In this document: positions 1 through 6,529 of the stretch, one piece after another
Layout: each line of letters starts with the position of its first letter
How positions within the stretch are numbered: position 1 is the stretch's first letter
Notes under the pieces: model-generated
The model's database searches: none
The model's input: only the letters and a program-made list of their open reading frames with translations
What the model was told of the DNA's origin: nothing
Translations under genes and position numbers: made by a program
NCBI GenBank assembly: GCA_964369635.1
Contig: CAYJGN010000048.1
Coordinates: 1-14,161, forward strand
Length of the DNA stretch: 14,161 nucleotides
DNA from: CAYJGN01 sp964369635
GTDB lineage: Bacteria; Bacillota; Clostridia; Oscillospirales; Ruminococcaceae
Reading direction: 5' to 3'

Positions 1-24
1 TCAATTTGAAAGATTTGAAACTTA

Positions 25-100
25 TGGAGCTGGTGGACGGACTTGAACCCCCGACCTGCTGATTACAAATCAGCTGCTCTACCAACTGAGCTACACCAGC
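25..100 (-). tRNA. tRNA-Thr (anticodon UGU), CCA encoded
   Basis: The reverse complement folds as a full cloverleaf: acceptor stem GCTGGTG/CACCAGC, D arm GCTC..GAGC, anticodon stem GCTGA/TCAGC with loop TTTGTAA (anticodon TGT, reads ACA), and a T loop TTCAAGT. The T stem GGGGG/CCGTC has one G-G mismatch (51-63), which I recall as usual in clostridial tRNA-Thr. The discriminator base is T and the 3' CCA is encoded (25-27). It lies downstream of perR on the same strand but has its own promoter at 120-148. No terminator is visible in the 24 bases left before the window edge. Confidence 0.97.
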
Positions 101-119
101 ATCTTTATGCTGCCTAAAT

Positions 120-148
120 ATTATATCAACAGTTTTTTAGTTTGTCAA
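120..148 (-). promoter_or_regulatory. Sigma-A promoter of tRNA-Thr
   Basis: On the minus strand a perfect -35 TTGACA (148-143) and a perfect -10 TATAAT (125-120) are separated by exactly 17 bp, and the -10 is preceded by TG plus one base (extended -10). The predicted transcription start is near 113, giving a leader of about 12 nt before the tRNA 5' end at 100. Confidence 0.9.
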
Positions 149-178
149 CATATTTTTTATTTTAAACAGCATTATTTT

Positions 179-574
179 TTATGAACTCTTTTTCTTGCAG
201 TTTTTGCACCTTCCGTTAAAGACAAGTTGATAGCTATCCACCTCAAAATCGAGGGTTTCAACAGCTTCGTCAACAGCTTCGTCAACAGCGGCTGAAATCT
301 GCGGAATTTCAAGGTCGAACACCTCATTGCAGTCGGTACAGACAAAATGATAATGGTTGCTCACATCCGCATCAAACCGATCGCCGCCATTTGGCATAGT
401 AATTTTTAATAGCTCGCCGTTTCTAGCTAAATTGTTTAAGTTGCGATAAACTGTCCCAAGGCTTAAGTTGGGGTTTTGAGGTCGAAGTATCGCATAAACA
501 TCGTCGGCAGTTGGGTGAATTCTATTATCACGCACCGCATTGTGTATTAACAATCTCTGTTTTGAAAATTTCAT
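179..574 (-). CDS. perR: PerR-type peroxide-sensing repressor (Fur family)
   Basis: Fur-family metalloregulator of 131 residues. An N-terminal winged helix (HPTADDVY at 20-27, recognition region LSLGTVYRNL at 37-46) is followed by a metal-binding dimerisation domain. By spacing to Bacillus subtilis PerR (H37, D85, H91, H93, D104), the regulatory metal ligands are H20, D68, H74, H76 and D87; Asp at the last position fits PerR rather than Fur (Glu). Structural zinc ligands are C79/C82 and C123/C126. The start is the ATG at 574: AAGAGG (590-585) lies 10 nt upstream, whereas the in-frame TTG at 583 would sit only 1 nt from it. Residues between the two CxxC pairs are four longer than in B. subtilis PerR, explained by a 12-bp tandem repeat at 259-289. 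A Fur/Per-type box lies on its own promoter, so autoregulation is likely. It acts in the cytoplasm as a dimer; oxidation of the metal-binding His releases DNA (family knowledge). Confidence 0.9.
   Translation of the reverse strand: MKFSKQRLLIHNAVRDNRIHPTADDVYAILRPQNPNLSLGTVYRNLNNLARNGELLKITMPNGGDRFDADVSNHYHFVCTDCNEVFDLEIPQISAAVDEAVDEAVETLDFEVDSYQLVFNGRCKNCKKKSS
259..289. repeat. 12-bp in-frame tandem duplication inside perR
   Basis: Two perfect copies of CAACAGCTTCGT (259-270 and 271-282) are followed by a partial third copy CAACAGC (283-289). Read on the minus strand they encode the repeated segment DEAVDEAVE. One unit equals the four extra residues this PerR has between its two zinc CxxC pairs compared with B. 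subtilis PerR. Confidence 0.9.
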
Positions 575-595
575 CTTAAACAAACCTCTTATATT

Positions 596-614
596 GATAA
601 TTGTAATTATTATC
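596..614. promoter_or_regulatory. Fur/Per-type operator at the perR promoter
   Basis: GATAATTGTAATTATTATC matches the classical 19-bp Fur consensus GATAATGATAATCATTATC at 16 of 19 positions. It also fits the 15-bp Per box at 10 of 14 defined positions. It begins 3 bp downstream of the perR -10 and covers the predicted transcription start (about 610), a good position for repression. Given the adjacent gene, PerR autoregulation is the simplest reading. Confidence 0.75.
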
Positions 615-616
615 GT

Positions 617-645
617 ATTATACCAGAATTATTTCATATTGTAAA
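617..645 (-). promoter_or_regulatory. Sigma-A promoter of perR
   Basis: Minus-strand -35 TTTACA (645-640, 5/6) and -10 TATAAT (622-617, 6/6) are 17 bp apart, with TG one base upstream of the -10 (extended -10). It sits between the end of the Ca2+-ATPase gene and perR, so perR does not depend on read-through from upstream. Confidence 0.85.
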
Positions 646-706
646 GTTACAAAAACGTGTTTTTTTGACAAAATAGCCGCAATACACCGAATATTTCACT
701 GTATCT

Positions 707-3325
707 TTAAGATACAATATTTGTTTCCTTATCGCCGCTAAACATCCGAACAACAGCTTTTGCGAGTTCCATTATCGGAATAGGTGCAATAGATAGTGCG
801 AGTACGAATAGGAGATTTATCGTCTCGAGCTGAACAATTCCAAAAACAGACGCAAGGAACGGAACATAATATACAGCTGCCTGGAGTGCGATGCCGGCAA
901 CGAAAGCAAGCAGTAGTGATTTATTGCTAAACAGGCCGCCACGAAATAGCGAATGGTTACTCTTTAGGTTAAATGCATGGAATAGCTGGCAGAGGGCAAG
1001 GGTCATAAACGCCATAGTCTGCGCAACTCCCTCCCCTGTTTGCGGCAGCCAATAAAGGCCGGCAATATAGGCGATGAGAGTTATTGAAGCGAGCATTACT
1101 CCCATAAGAACGACTTTGCTCACCATAGTTTTTGTGAAAAATCCGCTATTTGCAGGAAGAGGAGGTTTCTCCATTATATCTTTTTCAGTTGGTTCAACTC
1201 CAAGTGCTACTGCCGGAAGTGAATCGGTTATAAGGTTTACCCATAGGATTTGAGTTGGGAGGAGAGGAGTTCCGAGTCCTGCAAGCATTGCAGTGAAGAT
1301 AGCAAGGACTTCGCCTAAATTTCCCGAGAGCAAGAAAGAGATGCATTTTTTGATGTTTGTATAGATAGAGCGCCCTTCTTCAATGGCGGCTGGGATAGTT
1401 GCGAAATTGTCATCGGTCAAAATCATATCAGCGGCGCCCTTTGAAACCTCAGTGCCGGTTATTCCCATAGCACATCCGATATCCGCAGCTTTTAGCGCTG
1501 GAGCATCATTTACCCCGTCGCCTGTCATAGCAACAATATGATTTCTGCTCTTCCAAGCCTTAACTATCTTAATCTTATGCTCAGGTGAAACCCTTGCATA
1601 AACTCGAACATTATCGATAATAGATGCAAGCTGCAGGTCGGTGAGTTTATCAAGCTCAGCACCAGTTAGCACTAAATGCTCAGGGTTACTTATTATCTCA
1701 AGCTCATTTGCTATTGCGACTGCCGTATCTCTGTGATCTCCTGTTATCATAACAGGTGTAATACCTGCAATTTTACATTTTTGCACTGCCGCTCTTGCCT
1801 CTTCGCGAGGAGGATCTATCATACCGATAAGCCCTACGAACTCAAGGTTGTTTTCAAGGTAATCGGAGGTTGTTACGAATGGTTTTTTCTCAAAACGATG
1901 AACTGCAACAGCAAGAACGCGAAGAGCCTTTTCTGCAAGCTGCTTATTTGCAACCATAACCGACTCTTTATCGACATTTGTGCATCTTGCGAGTATCTGG
2001 TCGACAGCCCCTTTTGTCACCGAGAAAAAGCGTTGTCCATCTCGATGGAGGGTGGTCATCATCTTTCTATCTGAATCAAAGGGGATTTCAAAAATCCTCG
2101 GGTATTTCGCATTTATAGTTTTCTTCTCGCTGCCAAGCGCTAAAAGGCCTGCAACTATTGCCGTTTCTGTTGGGTCACCAACATGCTTTAGGGTTCCGTC
2201 TTCGTTTTTCTCAACCGTTCCATCACAACATAGTGCCGCCGGCACTAAAACTTCCATTGCAGCAGTGGTGTTATCCTCGGTTTTAAACTGTCTACCACCT
2301 TTGTAAAACTCAACAACAGTCATTCTGTTTTGAGTGAGCGTTCCTGTTTTATCAGAGCAAACAACCGATGCGCTACCAAGGGTCTCAACTGCTGGTAGTT
2401 TTCTTATTATCGCATTCTTTTTTACAAGCCTTGAAACTCCCATAGATAAAACTATTGTGACTATTGCAGGGAGTCCCTCAGGGATTGCCGCAACAGCAAG
2501 GGTTACAGCAGTCATAAATATCTCGATAAACGGGGTGCCATTTGCTATGCCGATTGCAAAAATCGCTATACAGATAATTATTGCGAGAACACCAAGGAAA
2601 CTACCTATCTGAGTTAATCTCTTCTGGAGAGGGGTTTGCTCTTCTTTTTCTTCTGCAAGAGAATGGGCGATTTTGCCGGCTTCGGTCGCCATACCAACGG
2701 AAACAACAACAGCGGTCGCTCTGCCATATGTCGCTATTGTGCTCGAATAGAGCATATTTTTGCGGTCTCCAAGAGGTATATCTTCACCTTCAACAGCTTC
2801 CGCTATCTTTTCAACAGGCAAGCTCTCGCCGGTGAGAGCTGACTCTTCAACCTTAAGGTTTGCGCACTCTAAAATTCGTGCATCTGCAGGCACTAAATCA
2901 CCCGCATCAATAAATATAATATCACCGACAACAAGTTCCGACGCCGGGATTATCTCTCGTTTGTGGTCTCGCAAAACTTTAGCAGAGGGTGCCGCCATCT
3001 TTTTGAGTGCTTCGAGCGATTTTTCTGCTTTGCTCTCTTGAGTTACCCCAAGGATTGCATTCATCAAGACAACTGCCATTATAACAAGGCTATCTACCGC
3101 GTGACCGCTCACGAGATAGGATACTATGGCAGCAACTATAAGAACTATAACCATAAAATCTTTAAATTGGTGCAAAAACCTTATAATTATCGAGGGTGGC
3201 TTCTTCTCGATTAGCTGATTTTTACCGTTTTTTATAAGCAGCTGCTCTGCGACTGTTTTTGAAAGTCCACTTGTTTGATTTGAATTAACCTTTTGCAAAA
3301 CTTGTTGCCTTGAAATATTGTGCAT
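707..3325 (-). CDS. P-type Ca2+-transporting ATPase (type II)
   Basis: Membrane pump of 872 residues that uses ATP to export Ca2+ (SERCA/PMCA type). Seen in order: N-terminal cation-ATPase domain (residues 1-60), M1-M2 hairpin, actuator motif TGES (165-168), M4 motif PEGLP (282-286), phosphorylation motif DKTGTLT with Asp325, nucleotide-site KGA (438-440), TGDH (528-531), hinge TGDGVND (601-607), then six C-terminal membrane segments. Ca2+ ligands aligned to SERCA are present in M4 (Glu283), M5 (Asn669, Glu672) and M6 (Asn697, Thr700, Asp701); the M8 Glu of SERCA is not evident. The ATG at 3325 is chosen because GGGAGAG ends 9 nt upstream; an in-frame TTG at 3343 would have no ribosome binding site. 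It is monocistronic by context: perR downstream has its own promoter. Exact ion (Ca2+ versus Mn2+) is inferred, not shown. Confidence 0.93.
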   Translation of the reverse strand: MHNISRQQVLQKVNSNQTSGLSKTVAEQLLIKNGKNQLIEKKPPSIIIRFLHQFKDFMVIVLIVAAIVSYLVSGHAVDSLVIMAVVLMNAILGVTQESKAEKSLEALKKMAAPSAKVLRDHKREIIPASELVVGDIIFIDAGDLVPADARILECANLKVEESALTGESLPVEKIAEAVEGEDIPLGDRKNMLYSSTIATYGRATAVVVSVGMATEAGKIAHSLAEEKEEQTPLQKRLTQIGSFLGVLAIIICIAIFAIGIANGTPFIEIFMTAVTLAVAAIPEGLPAIVTIVLSMGVSRLVKKNAIIRKLPAVETLGSASVVCSDKTGTLTQNRMTVVEFYKGGRQFKTEDNTTAAMEVLVPAALCCDGTVEKNEDGTLKHVGDPTETAIVAGLLALGSEKKTINAKYPRIFEIPFDSDRKMMTTLHRDGQRFFSVTKGAVDQILARCTNVDKESVMVANKQLAEKALRVLAVAVHRFEKKPFVTTSDYLENNLEFVGLIGMIDPPREEARAAVQKCKIAGITPVMITGDHRDTAVAIANELEIISNPEHLVLTGAELDKLTDLQLASIIDNVRVYARVSPEHKIKIVKAWKSRNHIVAMTGDGVNDAPALKAADIGCAMGITGTEVSKGAADMILTDDNFATIPAAIEEGRSIYTNIKKCISFLLSGNLGEVLAIFTAMLAGLGTPLLPTQILWVNLITDSLPAVALGVEPTEKDIMEKPPLPANSGFFTKTMVSKVVLMGVMLASITLIAYIAGLYWLPQTGEGVAQTMAFMTLALCQLFHAFNLKSNHSLFRGGLFSNKSLLLAFVAGIALQAAVYYVPFLASVFGIVQLETINLLFVLALSIAPIPIMELAKAVVRMFSGDKETNIVS

Positions 3326-3354
3326 TAAATTTATCTCTCCCAAAAAAATCTATC

Positions 3355-3387
3355 GTTTTATCCCAAACTAAATTTTGGGGATAAAAC
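3355..3387. promoter_or_regulatory. Inverted repeat in the Ca2+-ATPase leader (operator or RNA hairpin)
   Basis: GTTTTATCCC (3355-3364) and GGGATAAAAC (3378-3387) form a perfect 10-bp inverted repeat around a 13-nt centre. It starts about 4 nt after the predicted transcription start and ends 29 nt before the ATG. The transcript then reads GATAGA and seven U residues before the ribosome binding site. The gap before the U run makes a classic intrinsic terminator unlikely; an operator for an unknown repressor or a leader hairpin fits better. Confidence 0.5.
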
Positions 3388-3397
3388 ATCTTTATAT

Positions 3398-3426
3398 ATT
3401 ATACCTACTTTTGACTGTCTATACAA
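3398..3426 (-). promoter_or_regulatory. Probable promoter of the Ca2+-ATPase
   Basis: Minus-strand -10 TATAAT (3403-3398) with a weak -35 TTGTAT (3426-3421) at 17 bp spacing. The predicted start is near 3391, just upstream of the leader inverted repeat. Confidence 0.65.
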
Positions 3427-3639
3427 GATATTTTTTCCGACTAAATGTTAAATTTATAAGTCAAATACAGCTTTTTTGAAAGCTATTTGAAATGAATTTA
3501 TCAAAAACGATGATAAAAATCAAGATGACAGCTACCGCCTCTTCGCATTAGCCTGAATAAAGATTAGTTTTGCAACGTTTTTTTTAGTGCGATGAGACTA
3601 TTATTAGCTAAAATGCTATTTAGAATACTGTTAAAATCA
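3427..3639. other. Gene-free spacer between two divergent transcription units
   Basis: Together with the flanking promoter regions, this is the middle of a 376-bp stretch without a gene. I see no convincing open frame or RNA gene. The only structure is a modest bulged hairpin at 3462-3489 (CAAATA..AGCTTT / AAAGCT.ATTTG) without a T tract that would make it a terminator. The rest is AT-rich without recognisable sites. Confidence 0.5.
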
Positions 3640-3669
3640 TTGTTTTTTATTCTCTATTTATGATATAAT
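3640..3669 (+). promoter_or_regulatory. Promoter of the thioesterase-aminotransferase unit
   Basis: -10 TATAAT (3664-3669) preceded by TG and one base (extended -10), with a weak -35 TTGTTT (3640-3645) at 18 bp. The ribosome binding site of the thioesterase begins 19 bp after the -10. Confidence 0.7.
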
Positions 3670-3701
3670 AATATTCACGGACTTTATTGGAGGGATGAAA
3701 T

Positions 3702-4175
3702 TTGCAAAACGAAAAAACAATAGACGAGAGCAGATGTGAGCAGGTGCATATCCTTATGCCACAACATATAAACGGCAATCAAAGGCTGTTTGGTGGTCGG
3801 CTTATGGAGTGGATAGATGTTGTTGCGGCTGTTGTTGCGAGGAGACACTGCGGAACAGATGTTACGACCGTTTATGTTGATAATCTTCATTTTCGCTCGG
3901 CCGCCTTTATAAATGACACTATAGTCTTAAAAGGCGAGATAACTTATGTTGGAAATAGCTCGATGGAAGTTCGCGTTCGAACCTATATTGAATATCTCGA
4001 TGGTAGGCGTGAAAAGGTAAATCAAGCTTATCTTGTCATGGTCTCTATTGATGAGGAACAGCGTCCGAAAACAGTCCCGAGACTTCGCCTTGAAACAGAG
4101 GAGCAGAAGCTTGAATGGGAGCATGGGGCGCGTCGCCGTGAGCTTCGCCGTCTTCGAAAAGAAGAGCATTTTTAA
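3702..4175 (+). CDS. Acyl-CoA thioesterase (hotdog fold, YciA/BACH type)
   Basis: A 157-residue cytoplasmic hotdog-fold enzyme that hydrolyses acyl-CoA to free acid and CoA. The family signature N-x-x-x-x-x-F-G-G-x-L-M-x-W-x-D is seen at residues 24-39 (NGNQRLFGGRLMEWID); Asp39 is the likely catalytic residue by comparison with YciA. The beta-sheet half follows (VTTVYVDNLHFRSAAF, then DTIVLKGEITYVG). The start is TTG at 3702: GGAGG (3689-3693) lies 8 nt upstream, and the ATG at 3695 is out of frame and soon hits a stop. The C-terminus is unusually basic (RRRELRRLRKEEHF). It lies 51 bp upstream of the aminotransferase on the same strand and is probably co-transcribed. The acyl-chain preference cannot be read from sequence. 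Confidence 0.88.
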   Translation: MQNEKTIDESRCEQVHILMPQHINGNQRLFGGRLMEWIDVVAAVVARRHCGTDVTTVYVDNLHFRSAAFINDTIVLKGEITYVGNSSMEVRVRTYIEYLDGRREKVNQAYLVMVSIDEEQRPKTVPRLRLETEEQKLEWEHGARRRELRRLRKEEHF

Positions 4176-4226
4176 AAGTTTTAAGTATCTGAATTAAAAT
4201 ATAAACAAATTGAAAGGATTTTTAAT

Positions 4227-5384
4227 ATGAACAAATTTATTGGAAGTTACCATAAAAATCAGCCGCCAAATGCGCTACTATCTTTTTTTGAGAAGGTTTC
4301 GAGATATGATGATCTTCTAAATCTATCGGTTGGCGATTTTGATCTGCCAACACCTCCTATGATAATAGAGGCAATGTATGAGGGGGCAAAAGCTGGGTTC
4401 ACAAAATACGGAAACCCTTGGGGAGACCCAGAGCTTCGCGATGAGATTGTCAAGTTCTATAAAGAAGATTATAATTTCGATATAAAGCAGGAGAATGTTT
4501 ATATAACAGTTGCTGGTTGTAGCGCAATGACGCTAACTATGACAGCGCTTGGAGAACCAGGCGATGAGGTTCTTATTTTTGACCCTTATTTTGCTTCATA
4601 TAAAGGCCAGGTAGAGCTTGGCGGTAAGAAACCTGTTTTCGTGCCGTGCTATGAAAGCGAAGGCTGGAAACCTAATATGGAGAGAGCAGAAAAATATATA
4701 ACCGATAAAACCGTCGGTATGATAGTTAATACTCCAAATAACCCGACTGCTGTTTGCTATAGCCTTGAAACGCTAAATGAAATTGCAGATTTTGCAAAGA
4801 AACATGATATCTGCGTTGTTGCTGATGATATCTATACGGACTTTATCTATGATGGAACTTTCACTCCGATAGCATCGCTTCCTGGGATGTTTGAGAGAAC
4901 GATAACAATAAACTCATTTAGCAAAAATTTTGTTATGACGGGATTTAGAGTTGGAAATATCGTTGGAGAAAACTGTTTTTTACAGGCTGTTAAAACGATA
5001 TCAGACAGCATGGTTTTCACAGCTCCTGCAGCGAACCAGCGTGCCGCGATTTGCGCCCTTCGAAACAGAGCGGAGATTAAAAAGCAGGTAGCTGATGTTA
5101 TGCTAAAGAGAGGACGACTTGCAAAGGAGCTTTTTTCAAAGCTCAAAAACATATCACTTGGAGCGGCGCAAGGTAGCATCTATCTATTTCCATCTATAAA
5201 AGAGACGGGACTATCAAGCACTGAAGTTGCAGATATAATCCTTGAGCAGGCGCATATCTTAATTCTGCCGGGCGTTGCTTTTGGTGCTGCTGGTGAGGGT
5301 TATCTTCGAATAGCGCTAACCGTCTCTGAAGAAAAAATACACGAGGCATATGAGAGATTATCAAAGCTCGATATATTTAAGTAA
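4227..5384 (+). CDS. PLP-dependent class I/II aminotransferase
   Basis: Fold-type I PLP enzyme of 385 residues that moves an amino group between an amino acid and a 2-oxo acid. Active-site elements visible: substrate-side segment YGNPWGDPELR (61-71), TPNNPT with Asn172, DDIY with Asp200 and Tyr203 (PLP pyridine nitrogen and hydroxyl), SFSKNF with Lys233 forming the Schiff base, and LRIALT with Arg361 binding the substrate carboxylate. Length is typical for the AspB-like subgroup. GAAAGGA (4212-4218) lies 8 nt before the ATG. No biosynthetic neighbour indicates the substrate; aspartate, aromatic or branched amino acids are all possible. Likely co-transcribed with the thioesterase. Confidence 0.9.
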   Translation: MNKFIGSYHKNQPPNALLSFFEKVSRYDDLLNLSVGDFDLPTPPMIIEAMYEGAKAGFTKYGNPWGDPELRDEIVKFYKEDYNFDIKQENVYITVAGCSAMTLTMTALGEPGDEVLIFDPYFASYKGQVELGGKKPVFVPCYESEGWKPNMERAEKYITDKTVGMIVNTPNNPTAVCYSLETLNEIADFAKKHDICVVADDIYTDFIYDGTFTPIASLPGMFERTITINSFSKNFVMTGFRVGNIVGENCFLQAVKTISDSMVFTAPAANQRAAICALRNRAEIKKQVADVMLKRGRLAKELFSKLKNISLGAAQGSIYLFPSIKETGLSSTEVADIILEQAHILILPGVAFGAAGEGYLRIALTVSEEKIHEAYERLSKLDIFK

Positions 5385-5418
5385 GAATTTATGAGTGGTA
5401 TAGCGGTTTATGCAGATG

Positions 5419-5467
5419 AGGGTGTTCATAGCAGAGATAATAGAGCCTGATAATAAAACACCCTTTT
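5419..5467 (+). terminator. Weak terminator-like hairpin after the aminotransferase
   Basis: AGGGTGTT (5419-5426) pairs with AACACCCT (5457-5464), followed by TTT. The loop of about 30 nt is long for an intrinsic terminator, so this is tentative. It sits 34 bp after the aminotransferase stop. Confidence 0.35.
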
Positions 5468-5494
5468 ACTAATCAACCAAGTTAAGCGCTAAAC

Positions 5495-5509
5495 GGAGGT
5501 GATAGTATC
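5495..5509 (+). promoter_or_regulatory. Strong Shine-Dalgarno placed before an ATC codon
   Basis: GGAGGTGAT (5495-5503) is a nine-base match to the anti-Shine-Dalgarno end of 16S rRNA. Counting from GGAGG, 7 nt lead to ATC at 5507, the first codon of a frame open to 6529. There is no in-frame ATG, GTG, CTG or TTG between the upstream stop (TAA 5483-5485) and TTG 5588, apart from CTA/CTC/CTT/TTA codons that do not initiate. This decides the start of the following gene. Confidence 0.65.
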
Positions 5510-6529
5510 GAGCCGAATAATTCAAAAATTTATACCCCGAAGCTCGGTTTTTTAAATCTTGATGATAAGTCTGCTGAAAAAGCGGCATTGCTTCGAGTTT
5601 CTGGGTTTGCTTCTAATGCGCTGATAATTTATTTCATATTGAATGCCTTAATAGAGAATCTTCTCTTTGAGAGATATATTCGACCGTTTTCGGTAGATAT
5701 TGCCCTTGCGTTTGAAGGCTCTTTTGGAATTGCTTTGAATATCGCACTAACAACTTTTGTTATACTGCTTGGTATAATCTACCATCTGCCATTTTTAATA
5801 CTGCTGCGATTTGCAAAAGCAGAAAAAATGCCGATTTCAAGTAAAATTCGATTAACTCCAAAGCGGCTTATCCCACCGATTTTAATAACAATAGGCGTTT
5901 ATAGCGCCCTTTCATTCTTCACAGTACCAACCTATCTTTTTTTCAGAGATCTCGGGATAGAATTTGAAGTTAATACTCTGCTTTTAGGCAACGAATGGTT
6001 TTTTGTGCAGAATAATATTATTCAATATATTATTGTAAACATACTTATTGAGGAGTTTGTCTTTAGGCAATTTATCCTTCGCAGGTTTACGAGATTTGGC
6101 GATAGCTTTGCATGTTTATTTGTTTCAACTATCTATGCCTTGTGTGCAGAGTCGGTTATGCTTATCCCGCTAAACTTTGCGCTATCATATATCCTCTGCT
6201 TTTTATCGCTTCGGTATAAATCGGTCGCAGTTAGCATAATATCGCGGTTTGGTTTGATGATATTTATTATAGGAACCCCCTTTTTGATTAGTAATATTAT
6301 GGGAGCGTTGCCATTAAGCATAGTAAACAATATTGTGAACGGAATTGGCATTATTGGTGGAATAGTAGCGGCTGTTTATTATTGCTATAAAAGGCGGACA
6401 AACCTTCGAAGCTATAACGGCTCGCTCTTTTTCTACGATAGAATAAAGATATCTTTTCTTGAATTCTCGTTTTTGTGCGCGATAGCAGCTTCAATACTTG
6501 TTTTTGTAGGGGATTTGAGGTTATGGTGA
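5507..6529 (+). CDS. CPBP-family (CAAX protease-like) membrane protein, probable ATC start
   Basis: Integral membrane protein of 340 residues counted from ATC 5507, with about eight or nine hydrophobic helices (for example 38-54, 75-102, 121-146, 170-186, 202-235, 270-294, 321-335). The CPBP glutamate motif EEFVFR is seen at 182-187 inside a membrane helix, the hallmark of this intramembrane protease/bacteriocin-immunity family. The conserved histidines that should follow are absent: the only His in the protein is residue 93, before the motif, so peptidase activity is doubtful. The 27 residues before the TTG at 5588 (start IEPNNSKIYTPKLGFLNLDD) look like genuine coding sequence and are preceded by an ideal ribosome binding site, while TTG 5588 has none. 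The stop overlaps the tadA start (TGATG), so the two are translationally coupled. Function is unknown. Confidence 0.7.
   Translation: MEPNNSKIYTPKLGFLNLDDKSAEKAALLRVSGFASNALIIYFILNALIENLLFERYIRPFSVDIALAFEGSFGIALNIALTTFVILLGIIYHLPFLILLRFAKAEKMPISSKIRLTPKRLIPPILITIGVYSALSFFTVPTYLFFRDLGIEFEVNTLLLGNEWFFVQNNIIQYIIVNILIEEFVFRQFILRRFTRFGDSFACLFVSTIYALCAESVMLIPLNFALSYILCFLSLRYKSVAVSIISRFGLMIFIIGTPFLISNIMGALPLSIVNNIVNGIGIIGGIVAAVYYCYKRRTNLRSYNGSLFFYDRIKISFLEFSFLCAIAASILVFVGDLRLW

Noticed and set aside
572..583. TTG at 583 as the perR start
   Set aside because: Its distance to AAGAGG is only one base; the ATG at 574 has a proper 10-nt spacing.
665..694. TTGACA at 665-670 as a plus-strand promoter
   Set aside because: No adequate -10 is found 16-18 bp downstream, and no plus-strand gene follows until 3702.
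701..715. Palindrome GTATCTTTAAGATAC overlapping the Ca2+-ATPase stop as a terminator
   Set aside because: The stem is AT-rich with at most a tiny loop and no T run follows on the minus strand.
1676..3214. Several open frames on the plus strand opposite the Ca2+-ATPase
   Set aside because: They are antisense to a complete, strongly conserved P-type ATPase and resemble no protein family; their openness follows from the codon use of the real gene.
3323..3343. TTG at 3343 as the Ca2+-ATPase start
   Set aside because: The ribosome binding site GGGAGAG lies downstream of that codon and serves the ATG at 3325.
3462..3489. Bulged hairpin in the spacer between the Ca2+-ATPase and thioesterase promoters
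   Set aside because: Weak, mostly A-T pairs and no T tract on the transcribed side; in AT-rich DNA this is expected by chance.
5391..5450. A 19-codon frame after the aminotransferase (MSGIAVYADEGVHSRDNRA)
   Set aside because: No convincing ribosome binding site (only the end of the previous gene precedes it), and it overlaps the hairpin at 5419-5467.
6475..6528. Longer N-terminus for TadA starting at 6475
   Set aside because: The extra residues lie within the end of the CPBP-family gene and do not match TadA; the ATG at 6529 has the correct ribosome binding site.
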